Assembly (NCBI GenBank): GCA_035524315.1
Contig: DATKPD010000078.1
Coordinates: 62,001 to 126,000, forward strand
Length of the DNA: 64,000 nt
Source: BOG-938 sp035524315
Lineage (GTDB): Bacteria > Pseudomonadota > Alphaproteobacteria > Caulobacterales > Caulobacteraceae
Reading direction: 5' to 3'
Within the stretch, counting starts at the first letter, position 1, and the number at the start of each line of letters is the position of its first letter. The notes under the pieces were generated by a model. That model was not told the origin of the DNA. It saw only the letters and a program-made list of their open reading frames with translations, and ran no database searches. Shown here piece by piece: positions 26,753-36,662 of this stretch. A program made the position numbers and the translations under genes.

Positions 26753-29635
26753 TTAGCGCCGCAGGCGGAAGCCCAGGGTGAAGTAGCGACCGATGATGTC
26801 GTCGCCCGTCACGAAGCCCGCGCCCGGGATCGTGCCCTGGGCCGACGGCGCCGGAGTCACGTTGAACAGGTTCTCGACGTTGAGGAACAGTTCCGACTGA
26901 CCGACCATCTCGTTCTTGAACTTGTAGGTCAGGTTAAGAGCCGTGTAGGCCACCGGCGCCACCTGGTTCAGGTAGATGATCGTGTCATCGCCGTTGGTCT
27001 TCAGCTCGTTACGGCCCCGTTCGACAATGCCGAAGTTCAGGTTATCCGTGATGTCCATATTGGCCGTCAGGACCCATTTGAACGACGGCACGGCCCCAGC
27101 GTAGGCGGCGCTGGTGCCGGCGTCGCCCATGTCGATCGTAGTGGCCGACGGCTGTACATAGACCAGGTGCGGCTGGTAGGTCAGCAGCGCCCGGACACTG
27201 TACGGACGGTCGAACGCACGGCCGGCATAGTTGGCCTCGAAGTCCGCGCCGTAGGTCTGGATTTGCGAGATGTTCAGTTCCTCGCTGATCCAGGCCGTGA
27301 CCAGCGAGGCGCCGTCGAGCGGATTGCCATCGGCGCGCTGGATTAGCTTGCAGTAGGGCGACGTTCCCCCGCTCCTGTAGCAGTTCAACTGGATCGACTG
27401 GTTGAAGCCCGAGATGTTGGTGATCGCGTTGGAGACGTTGATGTCGAACGCGTCGACCGAGAAGCTGAAGCGCGGCAGGAAGCTGGGGCGGTAGACTAGG
27501 CCCGCTGTGACCGTCTGAGAGGTTTCCGCCTTGAGGTTGGTGTTGCCTTGGCTGATCTGCTGCGTGGCGTAGGTCGAGCCCTGGCCGTTGTTGGCCTGGA
27601 AATCCTCCTGCGAGGTCGAGCCGATCGTGGTGGGGCTGAAGAGGTCCCACAGAGTCGGGGCGCGGATGTCGCTGGAGTCCGTGGCGCGCAGGGTCAGCTG
27701 GTCACTGAGGTGCCAGTCCATCCCGATCTTCCAGGTCGTGTAGGCCCCGCTGGTGCTGTAGTCGGTGTAGCGGACCGCGCCGTTCAGGTTCAGCGCCTGG
27801 GCCAGCGGGACGTCCTTCAGTAGCGGGATGTCGGTTTCATAGGCCACTTCCCACACCGTCTGGCTCACCGGGTGAGGCAGCACGCCGAAGGCTTGCTGCC
27901 ACAGCAGGGTGGTGCCCTGCTTACAGTTATTGGCGATGTTGGTGCAGTCGGCGAGTTGGGTCGGCGTGGCCGTGGAGGTGGCCGACAGCTGGTTTTGCCG
28001 CCAATCGCCCGACACCGACATGTTCACCGGCCCGGCCCAGGTGCTGATCGGGTGACCGTCCAGGTGGCCGTTGAAGTCGTAGGACGTGGTTTGAACGTTG
28101 TAGTTCACGGTCCCGAACGCATAGGCGATCGCCGCCGCGCTCGCGGCCGTAGGCCCGAAGATGTTCAGCGGCGCGCAGCCCGGATCGGAGCCCTTAAGCG
28201 TCGCAGCGCACACCACCTGGCCCGTCGTCGGGTCCTTAACGGCGTCGAGCGCCGCGGTCAGGTGCTGCAGGTTGGGGTCCATGCTGAGCTGGCTGTTGAT
28301 GGTCGAGGTGCCGTAGTCGAAGGCGCCGCCCCAGGCGTATCCGTCGCCGAACTTGCCATCGAGGCCGGCATTGACGAACACCTGCGTCGCCTGGGAGTCG
28401 TCACGCGACGGGCTGATATAGTTGGATACCAGGCTTTCAGTGAAGGTGGGCTGCCCAGCCGCGGCCAAGGCCGTCGCGTATTGCTGCGGCAGGAAGCCGT
28501 TGGCGGCCGACATGACCTCGTTGGTGAGCGAGAACATGTTGGAATATTGGTAGGCGTCCTTCCAGGTCGTGGCGACGTCGACGTGAGCCTTCACGTCGTC
28601 GGTCAGGTCATAGTCGAACCGGCCGTAGAGCTGCTTCCAGTTATAAGGCGCCAGCCAGGTGGTGTTGGAATAGGTGCCGTCGCCGCCGATGCCATAGGCC
28701 TGGGGCGTGCCGGAGCCACCGCCGGTGTTGTTGGGGGTGCCGGGATTGAACGGCGAGAGGACACCATTCGTCGCGAAGTACTGCCCCGAAAGCACGCTGG
28801 ATGGGCTAGCCTTTGTGCCAAGCCCAGTGATCAGGCCGCCAAAAGCAGAGGCCGCGACCTTGACGTGGTTCTCAAGAATGTAGGGGTTCTGCGGGGTGCC
28901 GATGATGCCAGTGGGGTACTCGCCGCCCATGGCCCAGTTTTGGAACTGGGGACGGTCCGAGCGACGGGGCAGGCCGTTGCTGTTGTAGTACTCGAAGCTG
29001 CCTTCGATGTGGCCGCGGCCGCCGAACAGGTTCGTCCCGCCCGCGATGCCGATCTTGTCGGTGACCGCGTCGCCCACGTTAGAAATGCCATACTGGCCTT
29101 CCATCTTCAGGCCGTTGAAGCGGGTGTCGGTCACGAAGTTGACCACCCCGGCGATGGCGTCCGAGCCATAGACCGCCGACACGCCGCCGGTGACCACGTC
29201 GACCCGCTGCAGTAGCATTTCAGGAATGTTGTCCACGTCGACCAGGCCGTTGGCCACGGACGAGGGGAAGCGTTGGCCGTCGAACAGCACCAGGGTGCGG
29301 TTCACGCCGAGGCTGCGCAGGTTGATTTCGCTGGCCGAGGCGGTGCCGCCGTTACCGCCGCCGGTGACGTTGCCCGTGCTCTGCGCGCCGCGCGAGTTGG
29401 TGAACGCCGGCAGGGCGTTCAGGGCGTCGATCAGTGTGGTCGGCTGGATTTGCAGCAGTTGCTGGCTCGGCAGGACCGTCAGCGGGGTGGGGCTGTTGTT
29501 GCCGTTGGTGATGACGCGCGAACCGGTCACCACCACTTCTTCGGTCGGCGCGGGCGCTTGTTGCGCGAAGGCGGCCGACGCCATGGCCATGACGCTGGCG
29601 CCCGCCAGCAGGGCCACGCTGAAATTCTGCTTCAT
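26753..29635 (-). CDS. TonB-dependent outer-membrane receptor
   Basis: 960 residues. Signal peptide (ALLAGASVMAMASAAFAQQ), TonB-box-like EEVVVTGSRV, plug domain about residues 45-180 (INLRSLGVNRTLVLFDGQR, VDVVTGGVSAVYGSDAIAG), then a 22-strand-type barrel ending GRYFTLGFRLRR, a typical final strand with an aromatic or basic end. No signalling domain. It shares a nearly identical entry segment (TGSRVITNGNNSPTP) with the receptor at 1-2873, so the two are paralogues. Substrate unknown; adjacent secreted esterases suggest an ester or polysaccharide-derived compound, as inference only. Confidence 0.95.
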   Translation of the reverse strand: MKQNFSVALLAGASVMAMASAAFAQQAPAPTEEVVVTGSRVITNGNNSPTPLTVLPSQQLLQIQPTTLIDALNALPAFTNSRGAQSTGNVTGGGNGGTASASEINLRSLGVNRTLVLFDGQRFPSSVANGLVDVDNIPEMLLQRVDVVTGGVSAVYGSDAIAGVVNFVTDTRFNGLKMEGQYGISNVGDAVTDKIGIAGGTNLFGGRGHIEGSFEYYNSNGLPRRSDRPQFQNWAMGGEYPTGIIGTPQNPYILENHVKVAASAFGGLITGLGTKASPSSVLSGQYFATNGVLSPFNPGTPNNTGGGSGTPQAYGIGGDGTYSNTTWLAPYNWKQLYGRFDYDLTDDVKAHVDVATTWKDAYQYSNMFSLTNEVMSAANGFLPQQYATALAAAGQPTFTESLVSNYISPSRDDSQATQVFVNAGLDGKFGDGYAWGGAFDYGTSTINSQLSMDPNLQHLTAALDAVKDPTTGQVVCAATLKGSDPGCAPLNIFGPTAASAAAIAYAFGTVNYNVQTTSYDFNGHLDGHPISTWAGPVNMSVSGDWRQNQLSATSTATPTQLADCTNIANNCKQGTTLLWQQAFGVLPHPVSQTVWEVAYETDIPLLKDVPLAQALNLNGAVRYTDYSTSGAYTTWKIGMDWHLSDQLTLRATDSSDIRAPTLWDLFSPTTIGSTSQEDFQANNGQGSTYATQQISQGNTNLKAETSQTVTAGLVYRPSFLPRFSFSVDAFDINVSNAITNISGFNQSIQLNCYRSGGTSPYCKLIQRADGNPLDGASLVTAWISEELNISQIQTYGADFEANYAGRAFDRPYSVRALLTYQPHLVYVQPSATTIDMGDAGTSAAYAGAVPSFKWVLTANMDITDNLNFGIVERGRNELKTNGDDTIIYLNQVAPVAYTALNLTYKFKNEMVGQSELFLNVENLFNVTPAPSAQGTIPGAGFVTGDDIIGRYFTLGFRLRR

Positions 29636-29965
29636 ATACTGTTTCCCTCAAATGGCCGCGTCGCCGTGTCGGCGGGCGGCTTCGATTTTTTCGTCGGTGG
29701 ATTGGCACGCAAACTGAGTGGGACTTTCCCGACCGATCGCGATGCCGGTTCGGGGTGAGGGGTAGCCGCGTTAAGGCGCTTTCATCGTCCGGCCATCCGC
29801 GCTGTCCACCTCTGGTGAGCGGTCGCGCGGGTCGGTGTGAAAACGTGAACGCAAGGTTGGTCTCCCCTCGTGCGGGCCGTGCGCGGCTCGTCACTCAGCC
29901 GCAAGACACGCGAGGGCTGGGAAATCCGCCATTGTCGCGAAAAAATTTCTCAGGTCGACCTGGCG
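29636..29965. other. Intergenic region between two TonB receptor genes
   Basis: 330 bases, presumably carrying the promoter of the receptor at 26753-29635. A perfect 12-bp palindrome CAGGTCGACCTG lies at 29951-29962, next to the stop of the other receptor and followed on the minus strand by AGAAATTTTTT, so it may aid termination. No gene seen. Confidence 0.35.
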
Positions 29966-32671
29966 TCAGTAACGCAGGCTGAGCCGGACCCCGTACAGGC
30001 GTGGGGTGGAAATGCGCTCGGTCTGCCCGTACGGGGTGCCCGCGCCCGGGGGAACGATGCCCATGGGGCGGCCAAGACTCTGCACCTGATCCTCGACGTT
30101 GCGGACAAAGGCTTCCAGGGTCGCCTTGCCCGAGGGCGTGGTGTAGGCGGCGGCCAGGTCGGTGCGGGTGAACGCGGCCTGGGCGTACTGCGCCGGCGGC
30201 ACGCTGTAGACGCCCGTGCTGGGATCGCCGACGCCGTTCACGTCGCTCTCGAAGTATTGGCTGCTGATGCGGCTGCTGATCCGGGCGCTAATCGCCGCGC
30301 GGTTCGGCAGGGTCCATTTGTGCCGATAGCTGACGGTCGCCGACACCGCTGGCAGATTGTCGAGCGACTTGCCCGACCAGTCGACCCGGTTCGACGGCAG
30401 ATAGCCGACCAGGGCGCCCCGCCCCCAGGTTCCGTGCTCGAGCGCCAAGCTGACGTCGAGCGCATCGGCGCCCGACGGGGCCCAATGGATCTCGTTTTCC
30501 CAGCCATAGAGCGTGGCCGGCGCCACGGCCGTATAGAGGATCACGGTGCCGATCGCCGTCCCCGCCGCGCTGGGCGCGACGTAGGTCGTGAACGTCAGCT
30601 GGTACTGATTGTAATCGTAATAGTAGACATCGGTGTTGAACTGCAGGTCCGGCAGCACCCGGCCCTTGTAGCCGACCTCGTAGGCGGTCAGGTTTTCCGG
30701 CGCGTAGCTGACGACGCCGTGGCTCGCGCTCTCGGGATCGTAGTCGTTGAACCCGCCGCCCTTGTAGCCAGTGGCCACCGAGGCGTAGGCCATCTGTTGC
30801 GGCGCCAGCTGGTACTTCGCGCCGATGCGCCAGGTCACCTTGTCGCCGGACCAGGACCCATAATCGCGCAAACCGCCGACGCACGGCGCGGTGGTCGGCC
30901 CGCACCGCGCGCCCTGGGCAGTGAGCCAGCCCGCCGCGGTCGGCGCTGCGCCGGTGATCAGCATGCCGTGCCGGAACATGCTGTCCGCAGAATAGCGCAG
31001 GCCGAGCGTCAAGGTCAGAGCGTCGCTCGCCGCGTAGTCGCCCTGGCCGTAGAGGCCGATGGAGGTGTGCTGGTTCGGGCCGACCACCTCGTTGGGGCTG
31101 TTGCACGACGGGGCCAGGGACGGGGCGCACGAGACCAGCGTCGACCAGCTGACATCGTGCTCGCTATGGTCCTCGCGCCAGTAGTTGGCGCCGACGACCC
31201 AGGTCAGCGGTCCGGGCTGGGCGCCTACGAGCCTGAGTTCGTGCGAGTCGGTGACGATGTAGGAACGGTAGTCGTGCCAGCCATAGGCCGGGGTTCCGCC
31301 GATCCCCGCCGGCTGGGTGACCTGCGGGTCGTAGTCCTCGTGTCCATCATAGACCATGCGCCCGGCGTGGTAGATCAGGCGCATGGCGCCAAAGTTCATG
31401 GCGAGATTGGCGTTGACCCGCGCGAAGTTGTCGTTCGCGCCCCGCGCCATGGGGTTGTAGTAGATGTCGAACCGGGCGTCGCCGTGGGCTTGGCGCAGCT
31501 GGCTCCGCAGGGCGTTTGCGATCGCGCCCGTTCCCCCGACATGGCCGATGTCGCCCGTCAGTGTCAGGCTGCCCGCGTCCGCGAAGGTCCACAAGGCCGT
31601 GGCGCGGCCCGAAACGTTGTTCTCGTCCCCCCGGGGCGCCTCCGCCGGCAGACCGGCGACGACGCCCAGAACCGGCTTGAGGAAGCCGTCGCGCAGGTTG
31701 AAGTTTCCCGCTAGGCGAATGGCCAGGTCATCGGAGACCGGCACATTGACCATCCCCTCCCCGCGCCGCGTCGCGTAGTTCCCCAGCTCGAAATTGGCGT
31801 AGGCGCCAAACCTGGGCTGGGGCTTGCTGGTGACGATGTTGAGCACCCCCCCGGTCGCGCTCTCGCCGTAAAGCGTGCCTTGCGGCCCGCGCAGCACCTC
31901 CAGCCGATCCAGGTCGAAAAGGCCCAGCCCCATCTCCGTCGGGCGGCCCAGCGCCGTGCCGTTGACTTCGAAGATGACGTCCTGCGAGCCCTTGCTGGTG
32001 TTGTCGGTCGTGGCCACGCCTCGGATCGCGATGGAGGCGCCATGGGTGACGTTGCTCACTTCCAGCGACGGCGCGATGTCGCGCAGCTTGTCGATATTGA
32101 CCACACCCCCGTCGGTGAGCGCCTGGCCGGCGAAGACGCTCAGGGCGATCGGCGTCCTGGGCGCCAGGGTTTCGGTCTTGAGGGCGGTGACCACCGTCTC
32201 CTGCAAGGGCGTCGGCTCATCCGGCGAAGGCGCGGGGACTGGCGGCGCCGGCCTGGGCGCGCGCGCAGGCCGCGGCGGTGGCGGCGTCTGCGACTGCGTG
32301 ACGGCGGGAGGGGCGGCGGGCGAAGGTCTATGCGCCTGCAACCGCAGGACCACCACTGCGCCGTTGTCCGTCGCGACCTCCAGCCCGGTCCGGGCCAGCA
32401 GCAACCGCAAGGCCTCGCGCACGTCATAGGCCCCGTTGAGCGCCGGCGTGGGGATCCCCCGGACCTGGCTGGAGGGCGCGACCACCTGCAAGCCCGACTG
32501 CACCGCGAAATCCTGAATAGCCTGGGGCGCGAATTCGGCCGGTATATGGAAGGCCCGCACTTGTGCGCGTGCGCTGCCGGCGCCCAAGCTTCCCACGACC
32601 AAGCCACTGAGCAGGGCGATGACAGCGCTGTCTAGGCGAGGTCTTAGGCGTGACTGCAACCCTGCGACCAT
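29966..32671 (-). CDS. FecA-like TonB-dependent receptor with STN signalling domain
   Basis: 901 residues from ATG 32671; an in-frame TTG at 32716 is the alternative and neither has a strong ribosome site. After the signal peptide (LLSGLVVGSLGAGSARAQ) comes an STN secretin/TonB short domain (AFHIPAEFAPQAIQDFAVQ, ALRLLLARTGLEV), then a Pro-rich linker of about 45 residues. The plug follows (IAIRGVATTDNTSKG, LEVLRGPQGTLYGESATGG), then the barrel. STN receptors signal substrate binding to an anti-sigma factor. A FecR/FecI pair lies 2.4 kb away on the same strand, beyond one opposite-strand gene. Substrate unknown; iron chelates are common for this class. Confidence 0.94.
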   Translation of the reverse strand: MVAGLQSRLRPRLDSAVIALLSGLVVGSLGAGSARAQVRAFHIPAEFAPQAIQDFAVQSGLQVVAPSSQVRGIPTPALNGAYDVREALRLLLARTGLEVATDNGAVVVLRLQAHRPSPAAPPAVTQSQTPPPPRPARAPRPAPPVPAPSPDEPTPLQETVVTALKTETLAPRTPIALSVFAGQALTDGGVVNIDKLRDIAPSLEVSNVTHGASIAIRGVATTDNTSKGSQDVIFEVNGTALGRPTEMGLGLFDLDRLEVLRGPQGTLYGESATGGVLNIVTSKPQPRFGAYANFELGNYATRRGEGMVNVPVSDDLAIRLAGNFNLRDGFLKPVLGVVAGLPAEAPRGDENNVSGRATALWTFADAGSLTLTGDIGHVGGTGAIANALRSQLRQAHGDARFDIYYNPMARGANDNFARVNANLAMNFGAMRLIYHAGRMVYDGHEDYDPQVTQPAGIGGTPAYGWHDYRSYIVTDSHELRLVGAQPGPLTWVVGANYWREDHSEHDVSWSTLVSCAPSLAPSCNSPNEVVGPNQHTSIGLYGQGDYAASDALTLTLGLRYSADSMFRHGMLITGAAPTAAGWLTAQGARCGPTTAPCVGGLRDYGSWSGDKVTWRIGAKYQLAPQQMAYASVATGYKGGGFNDYDPESASHGVVSYAPENLTAYEVGYKGRVLPDLQFNTDVYYYDYNQYQLTFTTYVAPSAAGTAIGTVILYTAVAPATLYGWENEIHWAPSGADALDVSLALEHGTWGRGALVGYLPSNRVDWSGKSLDNLPAVSATVSYRHKWTLPNRAAISARISSRISSQYFESDVNGVGDPSTGVYSVPPAQYAQAAFTRTDLAAAYTTPSGKATLEAFVRNVEDQVQSLGRPMGIVPPGAGTPYGQTERISTPRLYGVRLSLRY

Positions 32672-32883
32672 GGGTTTGGCGAGAATTCTGCCTGGGCCTG
32701 AGCGGATGGTCGTCAATGTCTGGTCGTAATGGAGTTTGCGATCGGTCTTATAGGACGGTTCTCAACTAAGTTGACCGAGCATGACCGATTGGGCGCAGAA
32801 TTGAACCGTCCCCGAAGCTTGACTCCGCACACGGCGGCGTCCGATTGCGACCGTCGAATGGCGCCCACAAGCACTGAGGCAAC

Positions 32884-35118
32884 ATGTCGTCCCTAGACCC
32901 GACTCAGAATTCTCAGAACAGTTTGGGCGACGAACAGGCGGCGCATTATTTCAGCCAAGCGGTCGCCCTGCATCAAAGAGGCCAGGTAGCGCAGGCGGAG
33001 GCGATCTATCGCAAAATCCTGGCAGGGCGGGCCCACCACGCCGAGGCCTTGCACATGCTTGGCCTGCTCATGGTCCAGACCCAACGGACCGATCCCGGAT
33101 TCGCGTTGATCGACCAGGCCCTGGCCCTGAGGCCGGACTATGTCGGCGCGCACTATAACCGCGCCATGGCGCTGGCGCAGCTTGGCCGTCTCGAGCAAGC
33201 CCTGGCGGGCTTTGAGCGCACTTTGGCCCTCAGCCCTGGCCACCTCGGCGCGCTCGACAGCCGGGGCGCGATCCTGGCCGAGCAAGGTCGCCCACAGGCC
33301 GCGCTGGATAGCTTCGAACGGTTGCTAGCGATCAAGCCTGACCATGTGCGGGCTCTTATCAATCGCGGCGTCGTGCTCAAGACTCTGCAGCAGCCGCAGG
33401 CGGCGCTCGAGAGCTACGACCGGGCTCTGACGATTGAACCGACCAGCGCCGAGGCCCTGAACAACCGCGGCGTGGCCCTGATGGCTCTTGAGCGGCCGGG
33501 CGAAGCCTTGGCCAGCTTCGAGCGGGCGCTAGCCGTGCTACCGGGCTACGCCGACGCCCACTTCAACCGCGCCATGGCCCTCAAGCTAGCCGGGCGGCTA
33601 GACGAAGCTCTGGACGGCTTCGACCGATCGCTGGCGATCAATCCGGCCAACCCGGTCGGGCTAAACCATCGCGCATTGGTCTTGGCGGCGTTAAAGCGGC
33701 CGGATGATGCGCTGGCGAGCCTCGACCGCGCCCTGGCGATCAGGCCGGCCTACGGCGAAGCCCTTGTCAATCGCGGCGTCGTGCTGGCGAGTCTGAAGCG
33801 CTTGGACGAAGCCTTGGCCAGCTACGAGGCAGCGCTAGCGATCGCGCCCGATGACGCCGAAACCCTGAACAATCGCGCCCTGGTGCTGGCGCAGATGGAC
33901 CGCCTGGACGAGGCCCTGGCCGCCCTGGATCGAGCCTTAGCCGTTCGGCCTGACTATGCCGACGCCCATTACAACCGCGGCGCCGCGCTCAAAGCCCTGC
34001 AACGGCCGGACGAGGCGCTCGCCAGCTACGACAGGGCGCTGGCGCTGGCGCCAGAAGATGCGAAAGCGAAGGCAAAGGCGCTGGTTCAGTACGCGGCCGC
34101 GCTCGAGGGCTTGATGCGCCTTGACGACGCCCTCGCCTGCTATGACCGGGCCCTGGACATCGCCCCCGACCATGCCGAAGCCCGCTTCAACAAGAGCCTG
34201 CTTCTGCTGCTGACCGGCCGCTTCGAAGAGGGCTGGCCCCTCTACGAAAGCCGCTTGGCCCATGCGGAAACCGCGGCCTATGTCGCCTCCCGATCGCTGC
34301 CCGGCCCCGCCTGGACCGGCGAGACGCCATTGGCCGGCAAGACCCTGTTCGCCTACTGGGAGCAGGGTTTCGGCGACACCCTGCAATTCTGCCGCTACGC
34401 GAGCGTGGCGGCGGACCGGGGCGCGCGGGTGATCCTGTCGGTGCAGAACGATCTCAAAGACTTGCTGGCCGGCTTTGATCCACGGGTGGAGGTGATTGGC
34501 GGCGACCAAGCGCCCGCTCAGTTCGACCTCCATGCCTCCCTGCTCAGCCTGCCGTTGGCGTTCGCGACAACCTCCGGGAACATTCCCTCAGCTCCAGCCT
34601 ACTTTAAGGCCGACGCCGACCGGGCGCGGGCCTGGTCGGCGCGGCTGGGGCCGAAAACAAGGCTTCGCGTCGGCCTGGCGTGGACCGGCAACGCCGCGCA
34701 TCGCAACGACCATAATCGCAGCCTGCCCTTCCGCGCGCTTGCGCCGCTCTTGTCTACCGACGCGGAGTGGATCTGCCTGCAAAAGGACTTTCGCGAAGCC
34801 GACCGCCAGCCGGCGGCCGACCATCCGGCCCTGACTATTTTCAGCGACGACCTTGTCAGCTTCGCCGAGACGGCCGCCCTGATCGAGGCGCTCGACCTGG
34901 TAATCGCGGTCGATACGGCGGTGGCGCATCTGGCGGCCGGAATGGGCAAGCCGACCTGGATCTTGCTGCCGTTCTATCCCGATTGGCGCTGGCGGCTGGA
35001 CCGCGACGAGAGCCCCTGGCACCCCACGGCGCGCCTTTTCCGCCAGCCGCGACCGGGCGACTGGGCCGCCGTCGTCGAACAGGCGCGGGTGGAGTTGACC
35101 ACCTTCCACGACGCCTGA
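32884..35118 (+). CDS. TPR-repeat protein with heptosyltransferase-like C-terminal domain
   Basis: 744 residues. Roughly 13 tandem 34-residue tetratricopeptide units occupy residues 20-460 (pattern ALNNRGVAL...RPGEALASFERAL...P), with a three-residue insertion in the twelfth. The C-terminal ~280 residues have a GT-B glycosyltransferase look (FAYWEQGFGDTLQFCRYA, VGLAWTGNAAHRND, DLVIAVDTAVAHLAAGMGKP) like heptosyltransferase/GT9 proteins. No signal peptide, so cytosolic. Such proteins may glycosylate protein or surface targets; activity unproven. It is the only plus-strand gene amid the receptor and sigma-factor genes. GAGG precedes the ATG. Confidence 0.88.
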   Translation: MSSLDPTQNSQNSLGDEQAAHYFSQAVALHQRGQVAQAEAIYRKILAGRAHHAEALHMLGLLMVQTQRTDPGFALIDQALALRPDYVGAHYNRAMALAQLGRLEQALAGFERTLALSPGHLGALDSRGAILAEQGRPQAALDSFERLLAIKPDHVRALINRGVVLKTLQQPQAALESYDRALTIEPTSAEALNNRGVALMALERPGEALASFERALAVLPGYADAHFNRAMALKLAGRLDEALDGFDRSLAINPANPVGLNHRALVLAALKRPDDALASLDRALAIRPAYGEALVNRGVVLASLKRLDEALASYEAALAIAPDDAETLNNRALVLAQMDRLDEALAALDRALAVRPDYADAHYNRGAALKALQRPDEALASYDRALALAPEDAKAKAKALVQYAAALEGLMRLDDALACYDRALDIAPDHAEARFNKSLLLLLTGRFEEGWPLYESRLAHAETAAYVASRSLPGPAWTGETPLAGKTLFAYWEQGFGDTLQFCRYASVAADRGARVILSVQNDLKDLLAGFDPRVEVIGGDQAPAQFDLHASLLSLPLAFATTSGNIPSAPAYFKADADRARAWSARLGPKTRLRVGLAWTGNAAHRNDHNRSLPFRALAPLLSTDAEWICLQKDFREADRQPAADHPALTIFSDDLVSFAETAALIEALDLVIAVDTAVAHLAAGMGKPTWILLPFYPDWRWRLDRDESPWHPTARLFRQPRPGDWAAVVEQARVELTTFHDA

Positions 35119-35119
35119 C

Positions 35120-36079
35120 CTAGCGGTAGAGCCGGACCTCGCTGTCGGACACCTCGACCCGTGCGCCGAACGCCGTCGCCACGGCGCGGCTGAAGCCCAC
35201 CGGATCGTTGGCGGCGTACTGGCCCGAGATCGATTCATGGGCGAGCGCCGGGTCGTCGATCATAATCCGCGTGTCGGAATAGCGGGCGAACTCCCTGGCG
35301 GCGTCGGACAAGGAACGGTCGTTGAAGGCGATGCGCCCGTCACGCCAGGCCAGTTCTCGCCCGATTTCGTCCGGCCGCATGGCGGTGGCGACCATGGAGT
35401 CGCCGATGGCGGCCGTCGCCCGCATGTTGGCCGACAGGCGCAGGGGCCGTGCCGCGCGCGCCGCGGCCCGGGCCACATCGACCACGCCCTCGCGCACCAG
35501 CACTTCGGGCGCCGCCTGCGCGAGCTTGCGGACGGCGAAACTGGCGCCCACGGCGCGCACCGCCAAGTCCGCCGCCGCGACCTGGAAAGGCCGCTGCGCA
35601 TCCTTGGCCACATCGAAGAGGGCCTCCCCCTTGAGCAACCTGACGAAGCGCGCCGCGCCGGAATAGTGGACCAGGATCGAAGTCTCGGTGTTCAGGGTGA
35701 CGACCGAACGATCCTTGAGCGAGATGACCCGCATCTCGCCGAGCCGGGTCGAATAGCGCCCTTCGGTCTCGTAAAGCCAAACGCCCCCAGCAGCGGCGGC
35801 CGCGCCCAGCGCCGCGGACCACTGGAGCACGCGTCGCCGGACAGGATCAGCCGCACGGGGCGCACGAAATTGCTCGGGGCGGAAATGGACGCCGAGGGCG
35901 GCCGCCCGTTCGGTGCGAACGGACAAGGCCTCAATTCGCGCCAGGGCGCCAGGGTGGCGCTTATCGCACGCCAGCCACGCTTCCAGCTCGCTTTCTTCCT
36001 GTTCGGTCAGGCCACATTCCAGCCTGACGGCCCAGAGGGCGGCGTCCTTATCGACCTCTGTTGCGCTGCGACCTGCCAT
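35120..36079 (-). CDS. FecR-type anti-sigma factor
   Basis: 319 residues. A cytosolic N-terminal DUF4880-like part (AALWAVRLECGLTEQEESELEAWLACDKRHPGA region), one membrane segment near residues 87-103 (WSAALGAAAAAGGVWLY), then the periplasmic FecR domain (SVVTLNTETSILVHYSG, RLLKGEALFDVA) and a C-terminal STN-like end. It holds its sigma factor at the membrane until a receptor signals. The start overlaps the sigma gene by 32 bases. The single-base gap to the TPR gene stop is convergent. Confidence 0.93.
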   Translation of the reverse strand: MAGRSATEVDKDAALWAVRLECGLTEQEESELEAWLACDKRHPGALARIEALSVRTERAAALGVHFRPEQFRAPRAADPVRRRVLQWSAALGAAAAAGGVWLYETEGRYSTRLGEMRVISLKDRSVVTLNTETSILVHYSGAARFVRLLKGEALFDVAKDAQRPFQVAAADLAVRAVGASFAVRKLAQAAPEVLVREGVVDVARAAARAARPLRLSANMRATAAIGDSMVATAMRPDEIGRELAWRDGRIAFNDRSLSDAAREFARYSDTRIMIDDPALAHESISGQYAANDPVGFSRAVATAFGARVEVSDSEVRLYR

Positions 36080-36662
36080 GCACCGGGCTCACGTCCTTGT
36101 CCAAACTACTAGACACGTCTGCGGCCGGATATCCGCCATGTGCGAAACTTTTCGAAAGGAGCAGCAGACTGCGATGCATGTGCTTCTCGATCGTGCTCTC
36201 CGCGAGATCGAGAAAAGCAGCCGCCTGCTTCTGCGACAGGCCATGGACGCGCCGCAGCCGAAACACCTCGCCAACCTTGGGCGGCAGCGCTGCGATCGCC
36301 TCGGCCAGCCGCCGCAGCTCGTCGCGGTCAACCACCTGCTGCTCAGGCGTCGGGCTGTCGGCCTCCAGGCTCAGATACTCCATGTCGGAAAGGGCCTGCA
36401 GGGCGACCACCTTCTCGCGGCGCACGCAATTCAACAGAACCGACCACGCCGCCTGGAAGAAATAGGCCTTAGGATTGCGGATCGCCTGGAGGTTTTCGGC
36501 TTGAATGATCCGCGTATAGGTTTCCTGGATCACATCGTCCACGTCCACGCCTGGCAGGCGTCTGGACAGCAGCCAACGGCGCAGGACGGGCTCATGCGGC
36601 AGGACATTGGCCGACAACCAGAGCGCCCGCTCACGGCGCGAGGCGGTGTGGATCAAGCCCAT
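36048..36662 (-). CDS. FecI-type ECF RNA polymerase sigma factor
   Basis: 204 residues with sigma region 2 (DVDDVIQETYTRIIQ, NPKAYFFQAAWSVLLNCVRR) and region 4 (LPPKVGEVFRLRRVHGLSQKQAA, STIEKHMHRSLLLL). GGGAGGGG lies 7 nt before the ATG. Together with the overlapping FecR gene it forms a cell-surface signalling pair, most likely driven by the STN receptor at 29966-32671. Confidence 0.94.
   Translation of the reverse strand: MGLIHTASRRERALWLSANVLPHEPVLRRWLLSRRLPGVDVDDVIQETYTRIIQAENLQAIRNPKAYFFQAAWSVLLNCVRREKVVALQALSDMEYLSLEADSPTPEQQVVDRDELRRLAEAIAALPPKVGEVFRLRRVHGLSQKQAAAFLDLAESTIEKHMHRSLLLLSKSFAHGGYPAADVSSSLDKDVSPVHGRSQRNRGR

Noticed and set aside
32893..34533. Repeated pattern suggesting a CRISPR or DNA satellite
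   Set aside because: The period is about 102 bp and follows the 34-residue TPR units of a coding gene; no short repeats with unique spacers.
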